From NCBI GenBank assembly GCA_038211735.1, contig JBBQVK010000001.1, forward strand, positions 124,001 through 188,000: a stretch of DNA of 64,000 bases. The letters are read 5' to 3'. The notes under the pieces were generated by a model. The model did no database searches, was not told where the DNA came from, and worked only from the letters and a program-made list of their open reading frames with translations. The stretch comes from JBBQVK01 sp038211735 (lineage in GTDB: Bacteria > Patescibacteriota > Gracilibacteria > Absconditabacterales > Absconditicoccaceae). Numbering within the stretch: the first letter of the stretch is position 1; the number at the start of each line of letters is the position of its first letter. Of this stretch, positions 31,330 to 43,630 are shown one piece after another. The translations under genes were made by a program, and so were the position numbers.

Positions 31330-34257
31330 ATGGACAAGTTTGAATTTGAATTGCGCTATTTAGCGTATCAAGGCATGAGTCGTACATACAAACTCTGACG
31401 ATCACAAGAGGAGATTTTGGAGATGGTAAAAAAGACTGATAAATGAGGTCTTACCAAATCTATTCAAGACCATTCGTTAGATGAACTTTGGGAGCTAACA
31501 AGGCTAACCTATTCGAATGACAAAATAGCATTACTGAAAAAACATACGACTAGTACCATAAAAAATAAATGACTAGTAGAATACATTGAACGCTTGGAGT
31601 ACGAACTTAAGGCTATCGATGCTATGGGCTATAATACCTATTTCCTCGTCGTACAAGACTATATCAACTGGGCAAAAGAACAAGATATTATGGTTGGCCC
31701 AGGAAGATGATCCGTTGCTGGAAGCCTCCTCTCTTATGTAATATGAATCACCGACCTTGACCCATTAGATTACGATCTGATCTTCGAGCGTTTCTTGAAT
31801 CCTGGGCGTATTACCATGCCAGATATCGATACAGATTTTGAAGATACACTAAGAGATAAAGTCATCGACTATATCAAACTCACCTATGGCGATGATAAAG
31901 TGGCACATATCGGTACTTACATGACGCTCGCTGCCAAAGCTGCATTCAAAGATGTCGCGAGAGTTTTCTGAGTAAAGTTTGAACAGTCAAATAAAATCTC
32001 TGCGCTCGTTACAGAAAAAACTGTAGCTGCGTCTATCGAAGCAAATAAAGAACTCAAACAGCTTGCAGAAAGTGACCAAAGAATCAAAAATGTCCTTGAA
32101 ATTGCGATAAAGATCGAAGGCACTGTAAGGCAAACGTGAGTGCACGCTTGTGGGATAATCATAGCGCCACAACCAGTTGTAGAGTACAGCCCTATCCAAT
32201 ATCCACCCAAGTCTGGATCAAAAGACTCTAGAGATGAGTCAAGAATTGTAAGCCAATATGAAGGGCCAATCATTGAAGATCTTGGCTTGTTAAAGATGGA
32301 TATTTTGGGATTGAGGAACTTGTCAGTTATTAAACATTGCATTAGAATTATCACCGCGAGAGCGAAAAAAGATAACAGACCACTCGACCCCATGTTTAGT
32401 GAGTTTAATGAGACGATGCTTTTTCACCCCCCGATGGATGATGAGAGCACCTATAAAAAGATCTTCTGGCCTGGAGATATGTCTGGTATTTTCCAATTTG
32501 AATCGGATGGTATGAAAGGATGGATGAGAAAGCTTAAACCTACGGCTTTTGATGATTTGATTGCAATGGTTTCTCTCTACCGTCCGTGACCTATGGACTA
32601 TATTCCTCATTATGTTGATAGAAAATACGGTGTAGAAAAGATCAGTTATATGGAACATGAGCTACACGATATTATTACCAACAAATACGGTGAAAACGTT
32701 GCAGAAAGTGAAAAAGAAAAATTGACTGAAGATCTTGCGCCGTTTTTGGGTATTACATATGGTATTCCTGTTTACCAAGAACAGTTGATGCGTTTGGTGC
32801 AAGCGATGGCAGGATTTTCTATGGCTGAAGCTGATAAGTTGAGAAAGTGAGTCGGTAAGAAAATTAGAGAGGTAATCGAAAAAATCAAAGTAGAGTTTGT
32901 CCAAAAAGCTGCTGAACATAGATGATATAAACCTGAAACATCTCAATGGATTTATGAAAAAATGATTGAACCTGCTGCTGACTACTCGTTCAACAAATCT
33001 CACGCTGCTTGCTATGCGTACATTGCCTATCAAACTGCTCGGCTAAAAGCACACTATAGTATTGAATTTCATGCTGCTCTTCTAAGAGCGGTAGAAGAAG
33101 ATACTGACAAGTTAGCTAAGTTTATCGATGAGATCAAACTGCAAGGATATACCGTCAAACTACCTGATATAAATAACTCATACGAACATGTCGCTGCTGT
33201 TGGGGATGCAATTCAACTATGATTTTCATCTATCAAAGGAATTGGTAGTGATATAGCAGCAAATATTGAAGCAGAAAGAGAGGAAAATGGGAAGTATAGC
33301 TCGTTAACAGACTTCCTTACAAGATGCTGAGCCTCTATCAATAAAAAATCATTGGAAGCGCTTATAAAATCTGGCGCTCTAGATATATACAACGATCGTC
33401 TCACGTTACTTACCAATATTTCTACTATTCTAGATTGGGTAAAAAGTGCTGGGCATCAGAAATCGAACTGAGGGGGACTATTTGATATGGGTGCAGTGCA
33501 ATGAGCGGATTTGGTCTTCAAACCAGGCCCTCAAGCATCGCTCATGGAGACCATTAAGACTGAATTTGAAGTATTTAAAACGCTAATCTCATGTCATCCG
33601 TTCGATGGCCTCTATAGTTATATCAAACCAAACTATAATTTCATAAGTATGTTTGCTGGTAAAGAAAAGTTTGGCGAGTTTAAAATTCTAGCCTTCATAA
33701 AATCTATTAACAGATGAATGAGAGGAGGTTTCTTTATGAGAGTAGAAGATATCTCAGGAGAGACTGAGTTCTATCTTCAGGATAGATTAGATCTAGAACC
33801 GTTCGATATCATTACGATCAAAGGATATAAAGGGCAAAGGACTCCAAAGATAGATGAGATAAAAGTTTATGAACTGGAAACGCTGATACAGAAAGCACGC
33901 GATGCTGGGAAGTACAAAGAAAATGAGACCGTAGCATCAGTAAGAAAAGAAAGATTTGCCCAACAAGCTGCACAACATGGTTCACAAGCGCTCTTACATT
34001 CTGATTTTCAAGTTGCAGAGACGCAACTCGAAGATGCATCAACCTTAGAGGTCTTGGCAGAAGATGAGTTGGCTGATAGCGGCGAAAAACCAATGATACA
34101 GTCTTATACGTTCGCTACCCCAGAACAAACTTCTGTCTTATCCAAAATCCCGCAAATAATCAAAAAACATAAATGAGAGATCCCCATCACTATAGGAAAG
34201 CTCCATGCGTCTGTAAGTCCTGAAGGGTTAAAAGCTATAAAAGCACTTTTGTCATAA
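31330..34257 (+). CDS. dnaE: DNA polymerase III alpha subunit lacking the PHP domain
   Basis: 975 aa. The protein begins where the palm-linker region of DnaE starts (ELRYLAYQGM, then YIERLEYELKAI). The palm has VGPGRGSVAGSLL (Gly from UGA), the catalytic PDIDTDFED and LKMDILGLRNL. The fingers have YRPGPMDYIP and a Ser-His motif FNKSHAACYAYIAYQTARLK. The helix-hairpin-helix and OB regions follow (about 610-850). About 270 N-terminal residues that normally form the PHP domain are missing and are not encoded upstream. The C-terminal tail resembles a tau-binding region. Confidence 0.93.
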
Positions 34258-34263
34258 CCTAGT

Positions 34264-34323
34264 GACATCCGCTCTCAAGGAACCGCCGGTTGTGACTATC
34301 CCCTTGCAATCGGACGTCTTTTT
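34264..34323 (+). terminator. Nested hairpin terminator after dnaE
   Basis: Outer stem GACaTCCG / CGGAcGTC, middle stem CAAGG / CCTTG, inner AACCG-C-CGGTT, then T5. More elaborate than the simple terminators elsewhere in the window; a small processed RNA is possible. Confidence 0.6.
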
Positions 34324-34367
34324 GAGTAAAATATCGACAAATGTTTTATTATTAATTTGAGAAACTC

Positions 34368-34790
34368 ATGAAGAAAATAGGTTTATGAATTCTAGCCTTT
34401 CTCGTAGGAGAATTAGTGGCTATAGCACATAAGGATAAACAATTCAAGAAAACCCTTCAGAAAAAAGAAGGAATGGAAAGATGGAAGTACATCTTCCAAT
34501 CGCTTTTCAATTTCAACAAAGAACTTGTACAAAGCGCCCCAACTCCCAAAGAAGCTAAAGCTCGAGCAACTGAAGAGTATGAAACACTTACACACAATAT
34601 CGACCACATCGAAAAGAATCTTCATGATTGGACTGAAGAAAAAGTAATGCCTCACTTAGAGGAAGCACAGGCTCGTTTTGCGGAGATTAAAACTAAAGCA
34701 AAAGAGTATAGTGACGATATCGATTTAGGTGAGAAGTTGGCAGTTGTAAAACAAAGAATTGACGCTATTAAAAAGAAATTTAAAGCATAA
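34368..34790 (+). CDS. Membrane-anchored helical protein, 140 aa
   Basis: An N-terminal hydrophobic segment (MKKIGLGILAFLVGELVAI) is followed by a long, charged helical region with likely coiled coil (about 60-138, rich in Glu, Lys and Ala). It resembles YtxH/apolipophorin-like stress proteins in layout only. One UGA Gly in the TM helix. Own start after the dnaE terminator. Confidence 0.6.
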
Positions 34791-34861
34791 GTAGTGCTTT
34801 GCAGTTTTTGAAAAGTTATTGTTAATTATAAAAGCTTTACTCCTCTTTTCGCTTATACGTC

Positions 34862-35425
34862 ATGTTATTCAACTTTCAAACATTCATTGCAGAACTTAGA
34901 GAAAATGCAGAAAAGAAAGAAGTCGTAGAGAAATATGAGAAGTTTTTTGGTACAATAGATGGAGAATTGGTAGACCAGATCTGGTATAAAGAGTACGTGG
35001 TAAATTTTGCTTCTATACCTTATGCAGTTCCAGAAGAGCTTGAACAAGATTTTGATCGAGCCCTCCTTATGCAGATGGTCGCATCATCATTTAGTAGTGA
35101 TGGGCTTATCGAATCAGTTGAAGGCCAAGCATTACCTGATTTTGTTATCTCTGTCCAAAGCGGAGAGCAGGTTGTAGTGAAGAAAATATGAGAATTACGG
35201 GGATTTCAGATCCTTAGATTATATGAGATCTACGCAGAAGAACAGATGAACCTCCATATCTTGATCGCAGAAGATGAAAAAGAAAAGGACGCAATCCTTG
35301 CACAAAGAGAAAGTAGAGTTAAGAGACGACAACTCGTCCTAGATAATCTTGAAAAAGAACATCTTCAAAAGATTGATAAAGTCGAAAGAGAGTGAAAGCT
35401 GGATAACCTTATGGGACAGCTATAG
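34862..35425 (+). CDS. Hypothetical protein, 187 aa
   Basis: Helical and acidic in the first 110 residues (FQTFIAELRENAEKKEVVEKY), with a C-terminal coiled coil rich in Glu, Lys and Arg (about 125-180). No signal or TM helix. Two UGA codons give Gly. A perfect terminator follows. Unrecognised. Confidence 0.6.
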
Positions 35426-35463
35426 TACCTAATAACTTTTGTTACTAGATTTGGTTTATATAG

Positions 35464-35497
35464 AAAAAGCTCGCCGAATATTCGGCGAGCTTTTTTG
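35464..35497. terminator. Bidirectional terminator
   Basis: A-rich run, GCTCGCCGAATATTCGGCGAGC perfect palindrome, T-rich run. It separates the plus-strand genes from the end of the minus-strand pilus operon. Confidence 0.92.
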
Positions 35498-35609
35498 TTT
35501 CTTTTAAGAAAAGGTATGTAGCACTCAACAGGCGTGTCTATCTTTGTCTATGTGTTATATGTAGTAAATCCTAAGACCATTTCGGGCAGCCCAAGTTACA
35601 GCATACTAC

Positions 35610-36497
35610 TTAGTTAATTGTCCCATATCCTAAGAACGACGGTAGCGGGTTAGATTTCGCTGCACGGAGTGAAGCATTAGTATCGCCATACGTAGCTACG
35701 CTATCTATAATGATATACTTAATATACAGCCCTTGGCTTAATCAAGTGTCAAACTCCAAACAAAAGTCTTTAGTGGAACCAGAGGCGTTTGCGATTATTA
35801 GATAGTTTTTATCATCTACACCACCATTAAATCCACTTAACCCAGCTGCAAACGCATACCCCGTGGTCGACTCTGTGGGTTCTAATGTAACGTTATAGTT
35901 TTCTGTATCTTCATCAATTACTCTGATGATATATGTGTCAGAAGTTCAAGTTAAGTTATAAAGCGTTGGTTTGAAATCATTTATCAAGTCGTTATTAGTT
36001 CAGCTTATCGGACCGTAATCAACTATTGAAAAAGAGTTACTATCGTCAGCGTCATAATTGAATCCTGTCGTGTGATCTCGGAATAGTGGAATGATCAAGG
36101 CATCCCCAGCAGGCATGTTAAAATAGACCTTATTGATATGTACATCGTTATTAGGGTCAGTATGACAATTAGTAGGTTCTGTGGTGTAATTTATAAGGGT
36201 GTTGGTGCGAGAATTAATAGTAAGGTTAAATGAACAGTTACTACGGGAGCAATGGCTAAATGAGTTGTATGCTATATTTTCCTCATATCCAAACCCATGG
36301 TTTTTGACTAATGTTAATCACAACTCTAATCCACCATACGAATAGTAGTATCCTTTGTAATACTGCTGAAATAGTGAAGAGATATTTATAAGATTGGTCA
36401 CATACTGAGAAACAAGGAGTCCGAATACCGACACGATAAACATAATAAACAATACCAAAATCATGATGTTTGATGATTTTGGTTTTGGAGTCGGCAT
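35610..36497 (-). CDS. Pilus-associated protein with one N-terminal TM helix (PilX/GspK-like position)
   Basis: 295 aa. A Lys-rich start and one TM helix (about 12-35) lead into a large extracellular domain rich in Asn, Asp, Thr and Tyr, with Cys pairs near 80-105. No prepilin cleavage motif is obvious. As the last gene of the pilus operon it occupies the place of a minor pilin or adhesin. Many UGA-encoded Gly. Confidence 0.6.
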
Positions 36498-36522
36498 CAA
36501 TGCATATCTAGAGATAAAAGCG

Positions 36523-37128
36523 TTAATATTTTCTAAGATTGAAGAAGGTTTGGACTTTTTGATCTACTCTGAACCATCGACGTGTTTCGTCATATTGCGG
36601 AATCCTTACATCCATAAACAACCAGAATCCGTCATTAACTATTTTTGTGTACTCTGTCTCGGTATCACTAGATTGTAATACTTTGATGTAAAAGTTTGTA
36701 ACCTCTACTCTATCATTGTCTGTAAGGTTTAGCACTACATCTGAACCTGAGATAGAAATAGCATTTGTAGTTAAACATAAGTAATTTTCTACACTACCTG
36801 AAGAAATACAATTACGGTTAATACTATACCTATAATCTCTTCAAGGAGATGTGGTGGTATCAATAAGATTTAATGAATCAAATATCCCATATCTACTTTC
36901 ATACTGATTGCCATTTAAATAGTCAGCAAACTCAATATTTCACTGATCGATAAGATTTTGAATCGTCTGCATCACATAGATAATTTCATTATGCACTGCT
37001 CTTTCATGTTCTACTTTTACTGCAATACGTGCTATCAAAACGAATATTTGAAAAAGTAACCCTATCAACATACCAATGATGACCGTAGATATCAACAACT
37101 CGACTAGGGTAAATCCTTTTTTCTTCAT
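36523..37128 (-). CDS. Prepilin-like protein (minor pilin)
   Basis: 201 aa. The N-terminus KKKG|FTLVELLIS is a class III prepilin signal cleaved by PilD, with Glu5 after the cleavage point. The hydrophobic helix runs to about 32. The C-terminal domain contains one Cys pair. Third of four pilin-like genes in the operon; 26 nt before the next. Confidence 0.85.
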
Positions 37129-37153
37129 GCATCATGTACTCTACTAAAAGATA

Positions 37154-37777
37154 CTATCTAATTTCTCAAATAAGACTTTCCAATATCACTTGGCTTTGTT
37201 TTCCTCATTTTGTATAGGTAACATTAGATTCAATCTGTAAAATAAGTCCAGTATCATTGACGTAACCGCTAACAGGCGTGAATCTTATATATCTAGAATA
37301 AATAGTGGGTGATCATCCTACTGGATCATGGTTATATCGACTTCCGCTAGTTACTATGACATTCCCTGAAACGTCCGTAATATTTCATTGATGTAAGTAC
37401 AACATAGTAGTAGCAACTCCTGTCGATGTAATACCTGAAAGTGTATATGTGCCTTGCATATCTCGCGCAGCAAGGTAGGCAGTTCCTCCACCTCATTCAT
37501 AGAAGTAATGAGCACAGCTATTTGCTGCTCACGTATCAACATCTGCACAGTTCCAAAACATATCTTTTTCTTTGTTGCTATCTCTCATATGGTATGCAAT
37601 TTCTATTCCTTCTTTTGAAAGTAAAACGGAAGTGTCTTTTGACTTGATATCATAAATCCATCGACTATTTTCAGTCAACAAACGCAAAATAGTTAAAATC
37701 CCTATACCAAAAACAATCAAAGATAGCATAACTTCGATCAATGTAACTCACTTGAATGGTTTGGTTACCCCGAACAT
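37154..37777 (-). CDS. Prepilin-like protein (minor pilin, PilV-like)
   Basis: 207 aa. The signal reads KPFKG|VTLIEVMLSL; the invariant Gly before the cleavage site is encoded by UGA. The helix spans about 10-33. A globular domain follows with several Gly-rich loops. The start lies inside the end of the upstream pilin gene (13-bp overlap). Confidence 0.85.
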
Positions 37778-38289
37778 GGTAATTGTTGAAGCTTACAGAG
37801 GCGTAAATCTAGTTGGTAACACGTTTCCAGATCTGTGTAAGCTGCTTCTTGACTAAAAGAGATAATAATTGGATCTTCTACATAGATAACATCATTAACC
37901 TCTTGATAGCTCGATCACTCTGCACATGCAATATTATATGGAAACAAACGAATAGTAGATGATCCTCACGAAATTACAAGGCTACTTTGATTAAGGGATA
38001 CGCTATCTATGGCTACAACACCGCTATCTACAAAGGCTTGCACTCATCCTGATGTGAGTTCTATAGAGAGGTAAGTATATGTTGCGTTTTCTCGATAATT
38101 AGATGTCCTAACGGTTGTAATCATTTTATCCATGAAACCAATAAACTGTTCTTTCTCGTATCTATATTTTACATTTTTTAAATATGTACTCCCAATCCCC
38201 AAAGTAATTCACAATAAAATACCAACAATAGCCACCACGATTAATGTTTCTAATAGAGTGAATCATCACTTGCGTTTTGGTCTTCACAT
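37765..38289 (-). CDS. Prepilin-like protein (GspH/FimT-like)
   Basis: 174 aa. The signal is MGRPKRKGG|FTLLETLIVV with both Gly from UGA. A hydrophobic helix to about 32 is followed by a beta-rich domain and three C-terminal Cys. Five UGA-encoded Gly or more. It follows pilC by 32 nt. Confidence 0.85.
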
Positions 38290-38321
38290 GGTGTACAAAA
38301 ATTAAAACGTCTATGTATGTT

Positions 38322-39455
38322 TTAAAAAGAAAAGAATATCAATCCGGACTGTACTCCATCCAATAGACTTCCAATCATACCGAAAACTGAAAGCGCTACC
38401 ATAGCAACTATTCCTCCCATAAATACAATCAAGATTGGTTCAATAACCTTTGATAATCAATCTAGAATCTTATTAAATTCCTCAGTATACATCACTATCG
38501 CATTCGTCAAAGCCCCATCAAATGAGGCCGTCTCTTCTCCTACTTTTAAGAGTGCAATTACGTCTTTGTTGATAATATCGTCATACTTCTCCAGTACACT
38601 ACCGATTGTTTCTCATCTATTAATACCAGCTATGATGTCATCTAGCATCTGTTTGTATGAGAGATTTCCCATGATGTCTTTCAAAAACGTGAACACTTGT
38701 ATGAAACTCATTCAAGCACTCATAAGCAGTTTCATATATCTCATAAATTTTACCATATCGTAATATTTTGTAATCTTACCAATCAATGGCATATGGAAGA
38801 TATGTTGATCCAAGAAACGTTTACCTTGTTGAGTAGACATAAACACCCATATAGCAAATCCTGTTACTATTACTGTTACAATAATCGCCACCGTATTTTC
38901 GGTCATGAAAGTAGTCATACTCCTTATGAACAGTGTCGTTGCTGGAAGTTTAATATTAGGGAATGCAGTAACCAATTCGAAGATATTGGGTAAAATTTTC
39001 GTGAATAGTAGAAATACCGCTCAAATCGCTACGCAAAACAACAGCGAAGGATAAATCATCGCTCCGACATACTTAGATTTGATATGTGCTAAGAACTCGT
39101 ACTCTTCCGCAAGATACTTTAATACTTTTGTCATCTCTCAAGATTCTTCCCCAGATTTTACAATATTGGTATCACCTTCGTTGAAATACCTTGGCAGTCC
39201 TTGCATACTATGAGATAGCGTCTCACCTTCATTGAGAGACGTGTACATATCATCACATATTTTTTTGATCGATCATTTATCAGTACTATGTTTGATAGTT
39301 AGTACAGAGTCAGCGATAGCTACTCCACCTTCGATCAAATAAGCTAACTCTCTATACAAAAATACTTTTTCTTTAATGGAGAAATATCATAATTCTCTTT
39401 CGCGCAAATACTTATCGATATACTTATCTATAATGGCATTTATAGGACCCAACAT
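38322..39455 (-). CDS. pilC: Type IV pilus inner-membrane platform protein PilC
   Basis: 377 aa. It has the two GspF domains: the first with LAYLIEGGVAIADSVL and EGETLSHSM, the second with MRYMKLLMSAGMSF and ETIGSVLEKYD. TM helices are near 150-170, 195-220 and 345-370. It anchors the PilB motor and the assembling pilus in the membrane. Confidence 0.9.
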
Positions 39456-39482
39456 ACGTTATATAATCAGAAAACAAAAATG

Positions 39483-40697
39483 CTACGGTTGATCGCTGGC
39501 TTTTGGGGTTGCCGGTTTTTGGGTTGTTGTTTTTTGGGTTGCCGGTTTTTGGGTTGTTGTTTTTTGGGTTGCCGGTATTTGGGTCGTTGTTTTTTGAGTT
39601 GTTGTTTTTTGAATACCAGTTGTCCCTGTCGGTGATGTATTTTTTACGGATTGCTGTGGAGCACTAGGTTGCTCTACTGGTGTAGGAACTGCTTTTATTG
39701 GAGTGGTATCAGTAGGAACTGAAGGTTGAATTGGTAGTTCGCTAGGTTCTGACTTCGTAGGTTGTTGATCTGGAAGAACGGTATTCCCAGAATCCCCAGC
39801 ATTTATAAGTTCAGCTAAATCTCCCAAATCTCACTCATCTTTCCCATCTGCGGCAGCGTGTTCTTGGGTAATAATTTTTTTCTCTCACACATAATAATAT
39901 GCAGACATCCCTATCATCACCGTTTGAGGGTCCTCATAAGACATCGCATCATAACTTACGTTATCTATTGCGTATAGTATGGGGATATTAAAATCCATTT
40001 TCGTATCTACGTTCTCAAGAAACGCTAGTAACAACTCCTTATTGGAAAAATCAACTGAAAGATTGAATGATAATTTATATAATCTCAGATTTGCATCTAC
40101 AACAGCAGGCGCAGTAAAGTTTATTGATTGAAGCTCCCCATTTACTATTCCTCATGGACTTTTCAACAAAAATTCTGATATGCTCTTAAGCACCATCTTT
40201 TGATCGAAATCCATCTTTTCTCAATCTCATTGTAACCTATCGAGAATAATATAATTTCTAAGCAGAGTAAGGTGGGGAGTCAATGAAGCTGGGACGCCAC
40301 TACACTGTTCAGTATTTAGGCATAGAGCGATAGTATTTTGTTTTTGTTCATTATCCAAATGCTTTACAATAGCCAAGGTAGCATCTACTGCTTTAATTTG
40401 CTCTTGAATCTGGATTATTGATGCATCTAATGTATCGATCTCATTGAGAAGCCCTCCTTCTCCTCTTCCTTTAGTAATATTATTTATAGGATTACCTGCG
40501 CTCATACTGGTCATTTTTTTAGCAGCTCATGCTCATCTCACTTTATCAACTGAAGTGCTAAATATTGGTTGGAAAATCAGCAAAGAGATACCTACCACAA
40601 AAGTATAGACCATGTATCTTACGTTCTTGATTTGCTTTTGCCTTCTTTTGATATAGTTGGCGTCTTGCTCGTTATATTTGTCCTCCAACTGTGTCAT
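39483..40697 (-). CDS. PilO-like pilus assembly protein with a Thr/Pro/Gln repeat tail
   Basis: 404 aa. One TM helix (about 30-50) follows a basic cytoplasmic start. The coiled coil at about 90-120 and the ferredoxin-like periplasmic domain to about 285 fit PilO. Residues 290-404 are low complexity: Pro/Ser/Thr rich, ending in repeats of the 10-residue unit TQKPATQKTT. The gene overlaps pilN by 26 bp. Confidence 0.75.
39506..39611. repeat. 30-bp tandem repeat coding the PilO-like tail
   Basis: About three and a half copies of a 30-bp unit (GGGTTGTTGTTTTTT plus GGGTTGCCGGTTTTT), with a few substitutions in the last copies. It keeps the reading frame, so copy number could vary without breaking the gene. 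Confidence 0.85.
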
Positions 40698-41229
40698 AGG
40701 TTTTTATGTTTGCATCTAAAATAAATTCATATAATTCTCCTGCTTTTCTGTAGAACGGTATAGTAATGTGTTCGACAAAACTCAGACCTACAAACTGGTC
40801 GATAAGACCTCACGGAGTATAGATCTTAGGCATTGAGGCTACTTGTCATCTCAAACTAATTTTATCATCTTTAACATTAATATCGGTAAGAGTAATTGCC
40901 TGTCAGGTTTTCTCATCAAGCTGTCTTAGCATATTTAATACCGTAATCAGATACTCATAACGTTGTTTCCAATCAGTCCCATAAAAATTACTTGTAACTA
41001 ATTCTGCGGCTTGAAACCTAATATATGAACTATCTCATTTCAGTTTGAGGAGCTTGAGTTGTTCTTGTTGGTACACTAGTTGTTTATCGGAAAGAACATT
41101 GTTTAGCCTCTTTGCTTGCATAGTCACATACCCATAGTAGCCCAACATTGTAAACAGTACGATAAACAATATCAGCGAGAGAACTCACCAAGGATTTATC
41201 GTTTGCATCTTTTTGAGCGTCTTTGACAT
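40672..41229 (-). CDS. PilN-like pilus assembly protein
   Basis: 185 aa. One TM helix at about 15-37 is followed by a coiled coil (about 40-65) and a ferredoxin-like domain. Position directly before the PilO-like gene supports PilN, a part of the PilMNOP alignment complex. In-frame ATGs at 41235 and 41241 are also possible starts. No PilM gene precedes it here. Confidence 0.72.
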
Positions 41230-41274
41230 TTCCATTCCCATCGCAAAGCAAAGGTAGTAAAATAGGATAGTTAA

Positions 41275-41303
41275 ACTATAAAGAAACTAGACAAAGAAGC
41301 CAA
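41275..41303 (-). promoter_or_regulatory. Promoter of the pilus operon
   Basis: Reading the minus strand: TTGGCT (41303-41298), 17-bp spacer, TATAGT (41280-41275), 34 to 46 bp before the start codons of pilN. The sequence TTTCTTTATAGTTTAAC around the -10 is repeated exactly before the small gene at 13378-13545. Confidence 0.65.
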
Positions 41304-41377
41304 AAACCCTTTCTTCTTAGGCGCGAAAAGGTTGACAATATTAGAATTTATTTTCCTCGAGGAAATCACGACTTATT

Positions 41378-43561
41378 CTATCCAAAAAGGCTTTGGGATG
41401 TAGGATTCGCTTGTTTAGCCGTTTTGGCGTTTATATTCTCATTCGTAAGTTCATCTAAGATAGGAAAACGTTTGCTTGCTTCTTCCAGAGAGTAAATTGG
41501 AATACCCAGTTCTTGAGCTTTTTCATACTTGTTACCAGCCTTTTCGCCCGCTAACAGTCGCATCGTTTTGCTTGTCACTGCTGAGGTGACCTTTACTCCT
41601 GCTTGCTCCAGTAACGCAGAAATTTGCTCCCTCGGGTAAGGGAATGAGCCAGTTATAACGCATGACATTCATCTAAGTTCTGCATTCGCTACGGATTGCA
41701 TCGTAGTCGGAAGTATATTTACTCCTTCGTCTTGTAACTTTTTGATCAAACGTTTATTTGTTGGATTTCTGAAAAAATCGCTCAGTGAATTAACTGTTTG
41801 CGGACCTAATCAGTAAATAGCTGTAAGTGCATCTTCGTCAGTAAGAGCAGCTAGAAATTGTTCATAGGTTGCCACATGGAGGTCTCTTAAATAATGTTCT
41901 ACCATTGTTGCAACTTTTTTTCCTACGAAAGAAATACCCAATCCATGCAATAATCTTCGCACACTATTTTTTTTTGATAGTTCAATCTGCGAAAGAATCT
42001 GATGAATTTTCTTTTCCGCTAACCCAGGCAAACTAGAGAGCTGTAAACGTTTTTGTGGAGTATCTAACGTATACACATCTTCATAGTTGGTTACGAGTTT
42101 TGCGTCTACCAACAACTCAATAATGCTCTCTCCCAATCATGCAATATTCATAGATCACTTGGAGACGAAATGTTTGAGCCTTTCTTTTATCTGGGCATCG
42201 CACGCAGGATTGGTACAATACCATGCAACTTCACCTTCTTGTTTGGATAAGGGACTGCCGCAGGAAGGACAGTTCGTAGGTATGACAAAAGGTTGTTCAT
42301 GCCCATCACGTCTAGCTATTATTGGCCCGACTATGTAGGGGATTACTTCTCCACTCCTTTGCACTCGCACATAGTCATCGATACGAATATCGTTTTCACG
42401 GATATAATCAAAATTATGCAAGGTTGCTTTGCTAATCATCGCACCACTAAGCTTGACAGGATCAAGGCTTGCTACTGGCGTAATAACACCAGTGCGCCCG
42501 ACTTGATAATTAATAGCGGTTAATTTGGTTGCGACTTGTAATGCAGGGAATTTATATGCAATTGCCCACCTAGGGTGATGTGCTGTGGTTCACAACTGTT
42601 CCCTTTGGTGGAGGTCTTCTATTTTGATGACGAGTCCATCAAACTCTATGTTTGCACTTAATAGCTCTTTATGAGTCATCTCATCCATACAGAAAGAAAC
42701 AACTTCATCTATAGTTGCGTATTGTTTATACCAATAATAGGGCAATCCTCGTTTTGTAAGAAGTTCAAACAGTTGTGTATGTAACGTAATGGAAACTTCT
42801 TCCCGAGTCAATAATTCATGGATAAATACTACCAGATTCCTCTGAGCTACAATCTCTGGATCTAGTTGCCTCAACGTTCCTGCAGTTGCGTTTCTCGTGT
42901 TTGCAAACAGTGGTAATCACTCCTCTTTCTGGTAGAGATTTAATTGTGAAAAAGCCTGTTTGGGCATAAGTACTTCTGCCCTAAATCTTAATATCGGGTA
43001 CTCTTTAGCTTGTGGAATATACAAAGGTAGATTACGCACTACCTTCATATTTTCAGTGATATCCTCTCCGACCGATCCATCTCCTCTACTGATTGCTTGC
43101 ACAAAATGTCCATACTTATAGACGAGATGTACCGAAGATCCATCAAATTTAGGTTCTATGACAAAAGAAAAAGACGCACCATCTTCACTATTTTTTATCA
43201 AAAAATCGTATCGATCACGTATCTGATCGGCATTGTAAGTGTTTTGCAGTGAAAGAAGTTGGTATCCTCCATGGCTCGCTTTGGAAAATCACTCTTGGAG
43301 GTTGATGTCTAGTCTTTGTGTAGGACTATCCGGTCTTATAAGTGGGGGAAATTTATTTTCTATTTCTGCCAATAAAGAAAAAAGATGATCATATTGTACA
43401 TCAGCAATTATCGGTTGAGCATAGACATAGTATTGCTCATTGTGAAATCTTATGACGTCAATCAGATCATCTAGTAGATGCACCGCTTGCCCCTCGTCAA
43501 CCGACTCGGGTGAGAGGGCAAGAAGTGCCTGTGTTTTTTCACTTCGATTGACGTGGGACAT
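41378..43561 (-). CDS. ligA: NAD-dependent DNA ligase
   Basis: 727 aa. The adenylation-site Lys is K138 in EPKFDG. The Ia domain, OB fold, zinc finger CPSCG...CTNPACDAQ (about 425-450), helix-hairpin-helix region (LSSLPGLAEKKIHQI) and a C-terminal BRCT domain (MSCVITGSFPYPREQI) are all present. It seals nicks in replication and repair using NAD+. Start chosen at ATG 43561. Several Gly are UGA-encoded. Confidence 0.96.
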
Positions 43562-43630
43562 GATGCGTATCACTAAATTTTAAGGCCTAAATATTGGTAA
43601 TTTTAATTGCGGTTTGTACAAAGGTCTAAA

